Positions 48,115-58,729 are shown, counted from the stretch's first letter. The stretch is 64,000 bases of DNA from Chaenocephalus aceratus (GCA_023974075.1 JAMFTG010000129.1:258501-322500); one strand, 5' to 3'. A program made the numbers and translations. The notes: a model not told the origin generated them from the sequence alone.

Positions 48115-48469
48115 CGCTGCTGTCGGTGCGATGCGAGGCCTTCCCGATCTTCCCTCCCTTCCCCTTGCCGCTGCTGAAGGCGGCCAGCTTGGTGGGGATC
48201 TGCTGCTGCACCCCCAGCAGTTTGTGCTGCTGGTTGGTGGTGCTGAACAGGTGGAGCGGCACCTCGGTCTTCAGAGGCAGGGCGGACGCGCTGCCCTCCC
48301 TCCGCAGCATCACCTCGGGCCGCTCTGCGTAGTCTGCCGGCGCCACGGACAGGCTGCCCCGCACCAGGGGCTTCTGGGGGATGGGCTGGTCCAGGACACT
48401 GAGGGAGGAGGAGGTGAGGCCGGAGGACATGAGGAGGTCTCCGTTCAGACTGCCTGACAGAGGGGCCAC
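48115..48469 (-). CDS. Internal exon of the Ser/Pro-rich protein gene
   Basis: The minus strand has an acceptor CTCCTCCTCCTGCAG before 48469 and a donor GTAAGG after 48115. The exon is 355 nt, enters at phase 0 and leaves one base over, which fits the next exon. The peptide begins VAPLSGSLNGDLLMSSGLTS, includes PADYAERPEVMLRREGSAS and TEVPLHLFSTTNQQHKLLGV, and ends with a glycine-lysine stretch GKGKGGKIGKASHRTDSS. GC content is clearly above the flanks, as expected for an exon. No folded domain is recognised. The basic GKGKGGKIGK could serve nucleic-acid or nuclear roles (inference). The overlapping 139-codon frame in another phase is a shadow. Confidence 0.82.
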
Positions 48470-48544
48470 CTGCAGGAGGAGGAGAGGTTAATGGCTGAGA
48501 GGGGACAGAAGGTTTAGGCCCAAAATACATTTCCGACTTGCTGC

Positions 48545-48660
48545 TAAATGATGAACCACCCAGATCTCGCAGGTCTTCTGGGACGGGTCTGCTTTCTGTC
48601 CCCAGAGTCAGACTCCTTTAAAAGCAAACTCAAAACCCATCTCTTGGGGGGGGGGGATAT
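48545..48660 (+). mobile_element. LINE 3' coding fragment
   Basis: GGTCTTCTGGGACGGGTCTG, CTTTCTGTCCCCAGAG and AAACCCATCTCTT encode, with frameshifts, the short C-terminal segment common in fish LINE polyproteins. No 5' part or defined tail is visible. Confidence 0.5.
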
Positions 48661-48776
48661 ATTGTGTTTGTTACTTTCGTTGCAGTTGTTTATGTCTTAA
48701 GTGTAATTTGGCTTGGCTTCCTATGTTGTATGGACATGCTTTTATTTTGAAGGAGAGTTAGCGCTGTTGACAGGAA

Positions 48777-49028
48777 GTTGTTGTTGCTATGGAAACAACG
48801 TGGCGGAGATTAACGGAGAAAAGTAATATCTACATATAAAGTAAACGATGGAGTTCATGGTTAAGTGTTAGCACCCCCCGAAGAGGCACAAGCTCTTACG
48901 TTGATATTGGAGATTTCAATAAATTAAAAAATGTTGGCAGCCGTGCTGCACTGGGAAAACAGAATATCCGAAATGCGAAATTGAAACCCGAATAGCACTC
49001 CAATGAACGAATATTCCGGTACAGCCCT
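48777..49028. mobile_element. hAT-like element (AGGGCTGT ends), copy 2, left-truncated
   Basis: TTGACAGGAAGTTGTTGTTG, CCCCCCGAAGAGGCACAAGC, GAAATTGAAACCCGAATAGC and GGTACAGCCCTA repeat the copy at 47761-48018 in the same orientation. About 17 bp near the middle are unique to this copy (GGCAGCCGTGCTGCACTGG region). The left terminus is absent. Confidence 0.8.
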
Positions 49029-49199
49029 ACTGTAAACTAGCTTCCATCACCTAGTTTCGGCTCATCGTTACCGTCACTTGAATCACTTGCTTTTATCCCG
49101 TGGTAATATTAATGTTGAAGTATAATGTTGTACAATGCTTTTATAATTGTTATGCTATGATGTTTGTCTTCGTCTTTGCTTTGTTCAGCCCTTTGAAGC

Positions 49200-49680
49200 A
49201 TTTCTTGTGATTTGGGGCTATAAAAATGTTGATTTGAACTGTGACGCAGCGTTCAGTTGTTATGCTCCAAACATCTGGAACAAGCTCCCAGAAACCTGCA
49301 GGTCCGCTGCAACGCTGACTACTTTTAAATCCAGGCTTTTCTTTTTGCCGCTGCTTTTAATTGAACTATTCACATCTTAAACTGCACTGTAACTTTTATT
49401 CATGTATTTTGTCTTTTAATGTTTATTTTATTATCTTTTCTTTTTAACGACTGATTTTAAATGCCGTTTTCTGATGGGTTTCATTTTTGTAAAGCACTTT
49501 GAATTTGCTCCTCTCCAACTCTGCCTTTTTTCCCCGCTTTATTTCAGTGTTTGTTTATTTTGTATTTTATTATATATGTTGCATTGTTGGAGGAGCTCAG
49601 GTCAGAAGAATTGCATTGCCATTTCTACTCTGTAGCTTTTGCATGTGACAATAAAACCTTTGAATCTTGAAAAATTAAAT
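49200..49680 (+). mobile_element. LINE 3' fragment(s)
   Basis: The frame reads CDAAFSCYAPNIWNKLPETC then RSAATLTTFKSRLFFLPLLL and stops. This is the usual LINE polyprotein C-terminus. The following 3'UTR (CACATCTTAAACTGCACTG) is the family inserted into the copia integrase at 31532. A second tail-like segment ends with ACAATAAAACCTTTGAATCTTG near 49640-49670. Confidence 0.75.
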
Positions 49681-50192
49681 TGTGGAGGCAGCTTTTTCCA
49701 CTCGGCTCTTAACCAATAACTTTCAGAGAGGAAAACTCCGTATAATTGTTTTCAACCGGCTGAAAACTTGTTCAACTAAGCTTTTATATAGTGATGCCCC
49801 CCCCTTCTTTTGGTCTTTAGTGTTAATTGTATTTATTCATTATTGTAGTTATTAAGTTTGGCTCGTTTCTGTCTCACTTTGACCGAGTGGGTTTTCAGTT
49901 ATGTGTATTCTCTTGCTAACGTTGACCTTCTTTGAGCCCTCTAAGTATCATATACTCATGCTGCATGTGTGCCAATAAGTTTTAAGCAACTTCAACGTCT
50001 TTTTTTAATCTTGTGTTGTGTGCCAAATTGTCAAAGCACTTTGAGCTGCCTCCTGAGTACAATGTTGCAAACATCATCATATAAGACTTTGAAATCAGCA
50101 TTTGTGGTTCAAAGAAGGACGGCTTCCCAACTCTGCACTGTAATCATACATATCTGTGGTCAGAAACATCAAGTTCGCATTTTGAGTGTGTG
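49681..50192. other. AT-rich intronic DNA, possible LINE 3' scraps
   Basis: AAAGCACTTTGAGCTGCC near 50033 resembles a LINE 3'UTR word. Nothing else is recognised. Confidence 0.35.
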
Positions 50193-50522
50193 TGCAGAGG
50201 CGGAAGAAGTACTCCGATGAAAGTAGAAATACTAATTGTAAAAATACTATGTTACAAGTTAAGTCATGCACTGAACATCGGACAAGTAAAAGCACCAAAG
50301 TATTACATGTGTACATCGCAGCTGATAAAGGTAGCGCTTTTTAAGGAAGTGTGTATACTGCTTCAGGATGTCCTAACCTATACTTATATGTCAATTAATG
50401 TATACATTAACTAGCTAAAGCTGTATGATCAGTATAGTAAAAAGCTTAAGATTGCCTTCCAACATGTAGTAGAAGTATAAAGTTGTATAGAAAGAAAATA
50501 TGTAAAGTACAAGTACCTTAAA
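50193..50522. repeat. Dispersed AGAAGTACTC / AAAGTAC repeat
   Basis: GCAGAGGCGGAAGAAGTACTC followed by AAAGTAGAAATACTAATTG, then AAGTAAAAGCACCAAAGTA and finally TAAAGTACAAGTACCTTAA. From general knowledge this is a very common teleost dispersed repeat. Related words occur near 8200, 12840 and 14000. Confidence 0.55.
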
Positions 50523-50584
50523 TTGCCAATATACTTGACTGTTAGCTATGTATGAGAATATGTTCTGAAAGGGCAACAACAATC

Positions 50585-50608
50585 CACACACACACACACA
50601 CACACACG
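50585..50608. repeat. (CA)n microsatellite
   Basis: About 12 CA units. Confidence 0.93.
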
Positions 50609-50722
50609 AGGAGCAGAGTATTTACAGGCTGCAGAGGGAATCAGAAACACATGCCATGTTTCCGCTGAGCACACACTTTGGTAACAGGCTTTTGAAGTGC
50701 TCCAAGAGATTCAAAGACAATG

Positions 50723-50817
50723 TACACACACACACACACACACACACCACACACACCACACACACACACACACCACACACACACACACCACACACACAAC
50801 ACACACACACACACACA

Positions 50818-50856
<39 letters not shown>

Positions 50857-50902
50857 ACACACACCACACCACCACACACACACACACCACACCACACACA
50901 CA
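50723..50902. repeat. Compound (CA)n array
   Basis: CA units with repeated ACCA slips. All the Thr-His and Cys-Val frames across it are artefacts. Confidence 0.95.
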
Positions 50903-51193
50903 AAACCCTTAATAGTCCCGTGCACATAAAGGCGTGTCTAACAAAACAGAAAAGGCTGTTGGACGGGAAGAGGAACGAGAGCAGGTCTCCCATGACACCA
51001 GGGATAAAAGACACTGACTGTATTGTCCGGCTAATTACTCAACAGAAGGAAAGATGAGTCAGCATTATCTTTAAATCTGCATTCAATAAGGCTGACCAGG
51101 ATTTCTGCAACAACAGACTGTGTGTGTATCATGTTGTGTTAGTAATCCCACGTTGTAATGCATTATGTGAACTATAATAAGCATCTTTCACTG
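50903..51193. other. Intronic unique DNA
   Basis: No feature recognised. Confidence 0.4.
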
Positions 51194-51201
51194 TGTACGA
51201 C

Positions 51202-52078
51202 TAGGGATGGGTACCGAGCCCCGGTATTAAAGGGCCCTGGGGCTGAATTAAAGACCGTGGTACCGTTAAGCTCCGACGCTATCGGTCTTTTTATCGGTAC
51301 TGGAGACATGTAAAAATATATGTCATATGTATTATTGCTACACAAACATTATATTGCAGTCTTAGTTTCGCCAACTCCGTTTCTAACACGCAAAAAGACA
51401 AAAAATGCATCCATGATTATTTTTTGTATTTTCAATCTTTCCAATCCAGACGAGATCTCTCTCGCCGTCTGTGTGCGAGGGGGCGGGGCAACACACACAC
51501 AGAGAGAACTAAGCACTCCGAGGTGTGGTTCAACTTTACCCGTCTCGATGTGGACAATGCTCGTTGCCTAAAGTGCAATAAGAGTTTAGCGTGTCAGAGC
51601 GGTAACACGAGCAATTTGTCTAAACATGTATCAAAAGTGCTCCACATCCAGACGGAGGAATGCACCGGGTTCCACTGTCTCTCTAGCAGCTCTGTAGCCC
51701 CCCACGAGCAACGTCTCCACGTCAGGCGTTCTGTATGCTAGCAGCAACACACGGAGTTAACTCCTTATACAAACATGGGTTAATGATTAGAGGTAACAGA
51801 GTTATTTATTTTGTTAAAGTTTCAGCTATTCTGTTTACAGTCCAGTCATCAGATTATTTAATACGATTTGTTAAAACACTGTTGTTTCTTTTCTTGTGAA
51901 ATATTATGTATTTAATTTAAATAAAAAGCAATGTTAGTTTTGTTCACAATTTGTTTAGTTAGGTTACCTTTTTTTTTCTTCCAAAAGAACCGATAAGAGT
52001 ACCGTTAAAAGACCGGATCGATAATCGGTATTGATAAAAGTAGTAGTACCGTTAAAACCTTAACGATACCCATCCCTA
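51202..52078 (+). mobile_element. hAT element (TAGGGATGGGTACCG ends) with BED-finger remnant
   Basis: Left TAGGGATGGGTACCG and right CGATACCCATCCCTA are inverted termini. Flanking octamers TGTACGAC (51194-51201) and GTTACGAC (52079-52086) agree at six of eight positions, a decayed hAT duplication. Further symmetric words (ATCGGTACTGG, TACCGTTAAAACC) lie inside. The centre carries a zinc-finger coding remnant. The 877-bp length is too short for a full hAT transposase. Confidence 0.88.
51518..51741 (+). pseudogene. BED zinc finger of a hAT transposase
   Basis: In the frame ending at 51741: SEVWFNFTRLDVDNARCLKC, then NKSLACQSGNTSNLSKHVSK and VLH. A W...F aromatic pair, C-x2-C and a later H-x(n)-H form the BED finger signature of hAT and ZBED proteins. 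The sequence stops shortly afterwards with no dimerisation or catalytic domain, so this is a remnant. Confidence 0.75.
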
Positions 52079-52235
52079 GTTACGACACGTTTAAGCCCTT
52101 TGACAACAGTGACAACCTATTTATTGTTATTTTTGTACAATGTGCGCATTTTACTACTTTTAATGCTGATGTTTATTTTATTGCATTTCATTCATTTGGT
52201 TAACTGGACTTTAACTTCACACATTTATGTTTAAT

Positions 52236-52910
52236 TTAAAGAGGACCTATCATGCAAAATGCACTTTTTGATGTCTTTTATACATCAATGTGTCCCCGGT
52301 GTGTCGGGGAACTCACGCAGCGTCAGAAAATAAAACCCTCTCTCTTTTCCTCCATACCCAAATCTCTAAAAACGGGGCTACAACGGAGCTGATCCAGATA
52401 TGACGTAATATCGGAAATGTGGACCCATCAGAAACATTGCTATCGGAAACAATGCCCGACTGTTTTGGACGTAATATGGACGGTGTTTACATTAGCATCG
52501 CTAACACTCAGAGCTAACCTGTACTGGAGAGCATGTGTGTGAAGAAGCAGGAAGTAGAAAGGAACTCACCTTGTGGTATAACCGGCAAGAGAGAAAGCCT
52601 TTGAGCTCCAGACTGTTTCAGAGAGAATCCTTGATAATCCATGATATGGCGTTTCATCACGGCAGCATTTAGTTTAGACGGTAGCTGCCGGGTCCCGCAT
52701 GAGCTCAGACCCCTCCCCCTTTTTTCAAAGCTTTATACCCAAATCAGCACTTTGAAACAGGAAGTGAAACAGAGGGACATGAGGCATGGCTAGAATGGGT
52801 GATCTGTTTGGTATTTTGAGCAAAACACTTCATAGACATGTTTTTTATATATTTGTATATATCGGAGACCTATGCTATTGCCTAAAAACAGCATGATAGG
52901 TGACCTTTAA
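52236..52910. mobile_element. TTAA-target element with ACCTATCATGC ends
   Basis: TTAA then AGAGGACCTATCATGC at left; GCATGATAGGTGACCT then TTAA at right. TTAA duplication plus inverted ends fits piggyBac-type transposition. The 675-bp interior includes GTGTCCCCGGTGTGTCGGGG and AAACAGGAAGTGAAACAG but no transposase. Confidence 0.88.
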
Positions 52911-53682
52911 TATTCAATTCCTTGCACACTAATGTGAAACATATCCTGCTTTATAATGTGTTAACTGGAAATTGGCTCTTAGTAGTGTTTTAATTGTCAG
53001 ATAGTTCATAGATTTTTTTTATCCTCACGGTCAACTTGTATATTTTCTACTTTTTAATGCCGTTTTATTTCTATTTTGAGAGGTTTATATTTTAGAATTG
53101 TTTATTTCTACTCTTTTAATGTCTAATTATGTGCAATGCCTTGTTTTTGTATGCAGCTACAACGAAAACAAATCCCAAATTGGGATCAATAAAGTACATC
53201 TCATCTTTTTTAATATTTGTATTGCAAATTTTCACTTTAAATTCTTATTGTTATATACAATTTATTAAAAAAATGTACGCACATGTTGTAATGTAACTTT
53301 TAATGTGTTGTATTTTATATTTTTACTTTAAATTCTTACGAATAATGAGAAGAAATGTTTACAAAAATTACAAGAAAATGACAAATCCCATAATATATAA
53401 TTATAAACAAACTAAGCCACAGAGTTAAGACACCCTGACCTAAAACCAGACAAAATCGCCACAATTTCGTATATCACCAACATAAAGAAATCATCAGTGA
53501 GTAAGCAATCTAACAAAAGTTTTACCACCAGTGTCGATTAATTTAAAAGTCTGACATCAGTGCGTTGCTCTTCCTGTTGGTATGCGGCCCACATGCTACC
53601 TGATTGATGCTGCAGAACACTTCCTGTTGAGCGGGATCGCAGGATGACAGTGTTTCACCAGGCATGAAGGGCACGCTCGTCT

Positions 53683-53684
<2 letters not shown>
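52911..53684. other. AT-rich intronic DNA
   Basis: ATCAATAAAGTACATCTCATC near 53187 resembles the 3' end of an old LINE or a poly(A) context. No exon is supported. Confidence 0.35.

Positions 53685-53718
<34 letters not shown>
53685..53718. repeat. (TG)n microsatellite
   Basis: About 17 TG units. Confidence 0.95.
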
Positions 53719-53721
<3 letters not shown>

Positions 53722-53855
53722 CTGTAGCTTCTTCCAGTTGTAATAGCAGTGGGACCTGAGGCAGAGAGGGGGCCCTGCAGTGGGAAAGTCTCCCCCTTCT
53801 TTCCTCCCCTCCATCACTTCTCCCTCCCTCAGCACTCACTCATCCTGGCACACAG

Positions 53856-53879
53856 ATGTTGCATTGTTCCCACGACAAG
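53856..53879 (+). other. Candidate 24-nt microexon on the plus strand
   Basis: A 60-bp pyrimidine-rich tract (CTTTCCTCCCCTCCATC, CTTCTCCCTCCCTC) precedes CACACAG. Twenty-four bases encoding eight residues in one frame follow, then a donor GTGAGC. The length is a multiple of three, as is usual for microexons. No partner exons on this strand were found, so this remains a signal-level suggestion. Confidence 0.2.
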
Positions 53880-54135
53880 GTGAGCGGCTCTAAGCGAAGC
53901 AAACGGAGAGTTTCCAGGGCAGTAAACTGTGCGGAAAGAGCACAACGAGCTCGTACTGACAGCACATAAACAATTAGCACTGGCTGCCGTCCAGAGGCTG
54001 CTGTTAATGACAGGCTCCGAGCGGCTAATTACACAGCCAGGTTTCTCTCATCTGATAAAACAGCCTGGATTCTCCCATTTCACCCATGTATCCACGCACA
54101 GTGTGTTGCCTTGTAAACAGTCTGTGGGAAGGAGT
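53880..54135. promoter_or_regulatory. Candidate conserved non-coding element
   Basis: Repeat-free, balanced composition with AACAATTAGCAC, TGTTAATGACAG, GCTAATTACAC (homeobox-type cores) and CTGATAAAAC (GATA-type) within about 130 bp. Clustered sites in a transposon-rich intron suggest an enhancer. There is no conservation or chromatin evidence. Confidence 0.3.
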
Positions 54136-56087
54136 TGATGCTATTGTAACAATGCCTTCTTAGGCTGCAAACGGAAATGAAAGCTAATCTTTTACACTTA
54201 AATCTAATCTAATCTAATCTCGGGAGAGACGAGAAACTGCGACACCGCGTTGGCAGAAGGAGAGAAATGTGTGGAAATAATACCATAAATAAAATGTTAC
54301 CTCTCATTTATCATATATGAAGAATTCATTTTCAAACATTGATTAAAGCCAATCTTAAAATGATTAAACAAACGCCTGCTTGCGACTCCTCAGTGCACAC
54401 AAACACATCACTTGGAGAAATAAATAAATACGGATGTTTTTTAAAACCACTTCGAATATGTTGTGTTAATGTTATGAAATGTTTTCTCATAAATTATGCG
54501 GTAAGCAGGAGGACAGAATTCCGTCTAAACTGACGCCGTTTTGCATTTCTATAGGTTGCATGGTTTTATATACCATCATGTTTAATCGTGTTTTATGCCG
54601 TTTGCCAAGACTTGATAAGTCGCTGCGCACAGCTGATCGACAGCTGGGACACAAACCACCAAATACAAAAACATAATTCAGATCCAGTCGCCATGACTCC
54701 ACACCGGGGGGATTCCCCGGCGAGGAAGTGCTGTACGCACTTTCCTCGCCGGTATGCAGTGTTTGGTGAATCAGAAAATGTCGAAAATGTCTGTACCTAT
54801 TTCTTGGATTTCTACGACGTAAGCAACCTTCCCACGTGAATCCTACGCACGGCGTTATAAATGAGGCCCCAGATCTGTGGAGACTTAATGAGATTAGCAT
54901 TAGCCTTAACAGGATAGTTTGGATGTTTTAAAGTGGGGTTTTATAAGATACTGATCAATGTATTACCTCCAGTAGATGGTAGTTGGCACACCCACAGCTT
55001 GGAGAAGCAGACAGCAGTCGATGCTAAGCAATGTATAGCCAATCTTATTTCAGCCTCCTAAAATATGGCTGTTACCTACGGTCGCACCAAAGCCACCAGA
55101 CTCCATCGAGTCAAAAACAGTCATTTAGCGTGCAGAACACAGGAGGTGCTGGTCTACCGCCGCCTGCATCGTTTAGTTTGTTGTATTATTGTGTGTCTGT
55201 GGTGTTTGGTTTCAAAGTCACAAACAACTGACTACCTACAACCCTGCTTCGGAAAATACTATCCATCCCTTTAGAGACTAACCTAACGTCAAATTGTGTC
55301 CCAGTAAATCATAGTTTCTAAATGTTATGATCAGCTGAGTAAAGGTTGAACTGTATTGGGTTTGATGATGAGCAATCGCCCGAGACATCGCTTTGAGCTG
55401 CAGGACTTTCCTAATAAAGCAGTCAATGAATCAAAGACTACAAAGACTTTCTGATTCCAGCTCCAGTCGGACATTTGATGACAAGACCTTGGTTTGAAAC
55501 TGTAAAGGGAATCTTAGTTGATGTGTTGTAGACCAACCCATTGATCGATAATTCATCAATGAAAATCATTCTTTTCATTCACCGTTATTTAAAAAAATGC
55601 GGTAACAGGAAACAAACATGAAGCAGAAAATCGCACATTTTGTTCATGCAACTTTCTCTTCCAGGTCAAATCTATAAGTAGCTTGAGAATTGTTCAGTAA
55701 AAAAAAGCGCAATGTTTCTTTCCAATATCGCACCCTACATGGTTAAGGTGTCGATGTGTAAAGAGTTCAATGGGTTTTTCCATTTTCAGACCACATGAAC
55801 ACAATCCACGACAGCGTCATAAATCAGCCTGAGGCCAGGGGAAGAGATAACTCAGTGCGAAGGACACAGATATAGGTCAACGTTTTACGACTGACCCTGT
55901 AATGTTTCTCTTGAGCTTTGCAGACCGTCCCATGTTTTTAGCAATGTTCTCTCTCAAATTGATGTGGTTACCGACACCAGGTAGCAACACACTGACAGTT
56001 TTTACCTCAAGGGAAAAGCCAGAGAAAGGGACAGTCCTTAAATTGAGTGGTTTGCCCAAAGCGGCTCAAGTTACTACATAGTTATTC
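54136..56087. other. Mostly unique DNA with a strong hairpin
   Basis: A hairpin CCGGCGAGGAAGTGC / GCACTTTCCTCGCCGG lies at 54717-54752. The words AATCTAATCTAATCT near 54200 form a mini tandem. GCGTTATAAATGAGGCCCC near 54853 resembles one end of a fish DNA transposon without a visible partner. No exon is supported. Confidence 0.4.
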
Positions 56088-56560
56088 AATAAAGAAACCC
56101 TATCGTGCTTTTCCCTTTAGGTTTTTGTGCATGTTAATGGTCTGCAAAGGCTTAAATCCCCGTGATTCGATTGGCTCGCGCTCCAACACATTGTACGTGA
56201 AGGCTAAGGGGCGGGACATCTATAAATGGTTGACCAATTACAACAGAGCCGGCCAGCTAACCAATCAGAGCAGACTGGGCTCTGGTTTCAGACAGAGGGT
56301 GAAAGGAGGTGCTGCAGCACAGGCAGTAAGAGAAAAATAAAGAGCTTTCTGAACATTAAAGCATGGAGACATGTAGAGACACTACATACTGATATACACC
56401 TGAACATCAGCAGGAGAGGACTCTTTAAAGTAGAGACACTACATACTGATATACACCTGAACATCAGCAGGAGAGGACTCTTTAAAGTAGAGACACTACA
56501 TACTGATATACACCTGAAAGTTGGCATAATACAGGGCCCCTTTAAAATCATTTCCCGTAA
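56088..56560 (-). mobile_element. TTAA-end MITE (AGGGGCCCTACTGTGC family), copy B
   Basis: Inverted relative to 36150-36560: AAACCCTATCGTGC and TGCATGTTAATGGTCTGC at left, CCAATCAGAGCAGACTGGG in the middle, CAGGGCCCCTTTAAAATC at right. It contains an internal 57-bp tandem expansion not present in copy A. Confidence 0.78.
56373..56520. repeat. 57-bp tandem repeat within the MITE
   Basis: Two full units and a partial third begin GTAGAGACACTACATACTG at 56373, 56430 and 56487. The units are essentially identical, so the expansion is recent. Confidence 0.95.
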
Positions 56561-56576
56561 AAGACTTCCACAAAAT

Positions 56577-56973
56577 ACAGATACAAGCGGCCGAGATGGG
56601 TTTCCTCCGCCGGGTGGCTGGTGTCTCCCTTAGAGATAAGGTGAGAAGTTCGGTCATCAGGGAGGGACTCGGAGTTGAGCCGCTCCTCCTTCGCGTCGAA
56701 AGAAGCCAGTTGAGGTGGTTCGGGCACCTAGTTAGGATGCCACCTGGGCGCCTCCCTAGGGAGGTGTTCCAGGCATGTCCAGCTGGGAGGAGACCGAGGG
56801 GTAGACCTAGGACCAGGTGGAGGGATTATATCTCTTCGCTGGCCTGGGAGCGCCTTGGGATCCCCCAGTCAGAGCTGGTTGATGTGGCCAGGGAAAAGAA
56901 AGTTTGGGGCTCTCTGCTGGAACTGCTACCCCCGCGACCCGACCACGGATAAGCGGGAGAAGATGGATGGATG
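56577..56973 (+). mobile_element. Rex3-like (RTE) LINE fragment, 5'-truncated
   Basis: Flanked by a perfect 14-bp duplication GACTTCCACAAAAT (56563-56576 and 56974-56987). The frame at 56596-56952 reads MGFLRRVAGVSLRDKVRSS, LRWFGHLVRMPPGRLPREV, RPRGRPRTRWRDYI and ends DHG plus stop. It is the C-terminal region of RTE/Rex3-type polyproteins, still open over 118 codons. The tail is AGATGGATGGATG, the typical RTE microsatellite-like end. Only the last ~400 bp of the element were copied. Confidence 0.93.
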
Positions 56974-56987
56974 GACTTCCACAAAAT

Positions 56988-57886
56988 GCCTTGGATTGAA
57001 TCTTTGGCCGAGAAGCAAAACAAAGTTCTCCACTTTATGTTTCCTTTTTGAAAACCAATGTTTTTCCATGGACTCTTGCTGCTATGAGCAGGCCTATCTA
57101 ATCTTAACTGTCCCAACTCCACGAACACGCTTTATGACTTTCCATTCTGTCGACTGTTGAGCAACCTCGAGGCTCCGAGCCAATACAAAAAGAGTCCAAT
57201 GCCAAGTCGTTATCAAGAGGCCAAGTGTGCTCACATGAGATAACGCATGGAAAGGGAAGTTCCTCTGAAGTCAGGACGTGCCGCAACAAGCCCCGCTCTT
57301 GTGCAAACTCTCTCATATGTTCCGAAACATAAACAAGCAGGCAGGCCTTTTCATTTTTTCTTTTTTATGGAAGTCTAATCATAGCTCTACGGGTTTGCTG
57401 ATGAGCCTTAATGTCGGGTGGTGGTGATTAAATGTCTGTTGATATCAGGCTGCCTGGAAACGATCCTGAGGTCGCAGCTGATGAAAAGAGTGTTTGATGT
57501 GTTTGATGCAGAGGAGGGGGACGAACCACATGCCAAGAAATTCCCATAGTACAGCCAACGGTATAGGATTGCAACCCATACATGTGTGTGTACAAAACAC
57601 ACCACTAAGCCGGCCTAAAACTATTATGGGTAGATTCAATGGGGTGCTGATAGCGTCATGTCTTATCTTGCAGTCCGTGTAACAAACAAACACAAATTGC
57701 TGTTTGGGTAAATGCATGTGTAATTATCCGGCCCTGCATTACTCATCACAGCGGATTAGGTCAATGCTGTGGTTTTCCAGGAGAGGCTGTGAAGTGTTGG
57801 TCATGCAACTCGCAGTCAGTAACGACATGATGAATGCAATAACTCACGTCAGCTGCTTGTGTTTGTGTTGTGAGTTTACCGAGAAC
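56988..57886. other. Unique DNA
   Basis: No exon is supported. The repeat-free stretch 57100-57480 could be conserved non-coding DNA. Confidence 0.35.
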
Positions 57887-57889
57887 TAA

Positions 57890-58452
57890 CGGAGCGTCCA
57901 CACTACAGCTTCAAAAAAAGCTTGGAGCTGGGCGTGTCTGTAGCTTGGGGATTTTATTCGAGCAACGCGACCAACAACCAATCACATGAATCTCCCGCCC
58001 CCGACATACAAAGCAAAAAACCCCGGGGATTTTATGCGAGCAATATATATATATATAAACTCCCCAAACAGGCGAAAACCTACCAGTTTCCCCCACTGTC
58101 TCTGCCGCCTCCCTCCATGCCTGGTTCCTCCGGTTTGTATCCCGGTAGGTGAAGAGGGTCTGGTCATACAAAACCGGGTGATTTGCTACGGCGATAGTTA
58201 GTTTCTCCTCCAACTTTTTTTGAAATATAGAAATGAACGGCGGGATATCTCTCCCAGCTTCGACGCGGTTTGATTGGCTACGGCTTGAGCTGTCATATTT
58301 TCCGAAACGGGATTTGATTGGCTGACGCTGGCTACTCCGGCGGAGACGCTACCCACAATTCAGTTCGGCGAAAAAGCGAGGCAACGTGACGTCACCCCAT
58401 TCAAAGTGAATGGGCAGATTGAAGCCGTCGACGCTGTAGTGTGGATGGGCCG
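57890..58452 (-). mobile_element. PIF/Harbinger-like MITE, copy 2, inverted
   Basis: Left CGGAGCGTCCACACTACAGC and right GCTGTAGTGTGGATGGGCCG are inverted ends, with TAA duplicated at 57887-57889 and 58453-58455. It matches the copy at 28866 on the opposite strand, including the internal short AT tract and the TTTGATTGGCTACGGC segment. It lacks the palindrome of copy 1. Confidence 0.88.
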
Positions 58453-58729
58453 TAAGGCATGTCATTGAGCGATGTTGTTACCGCAAACTCTTTGAGATGG
58501 TTGATAGGCAGCCAGATAGTAATAGTTATTTTCACTACTGTATATATATATATTTGTACTGTTGTCATATATTCATATTCATCCATTTAGAAGTCTAATC
58601 TATAGACTCACACCGGTGTCCTATCCAAATGTGTGTGTAGACCTTTATTTCTTCTATATTTACTGTTCTTTTGTTTATACCTCTCAATGTGTGTATATGT
58701 TTACTATGCATCTATGTATGAATATGTAT

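Noticed and set aside
48111..48530. 139-codon minus-strand frame overlapping the host exon
   Set aside because: It is out of phase with the exon whose frame joins the downstream exons, and it crosses the acceptor site. It is a GC-rich shadow frame.
53590..53640. 24-nt exon-like segment on the minus strand (acceptor CTCAACAG, donor GTAGCA)
   Set aside because: Weak donor and weak pyrimidine tract. It could not be tied to the phase of the known minus-strand exons.
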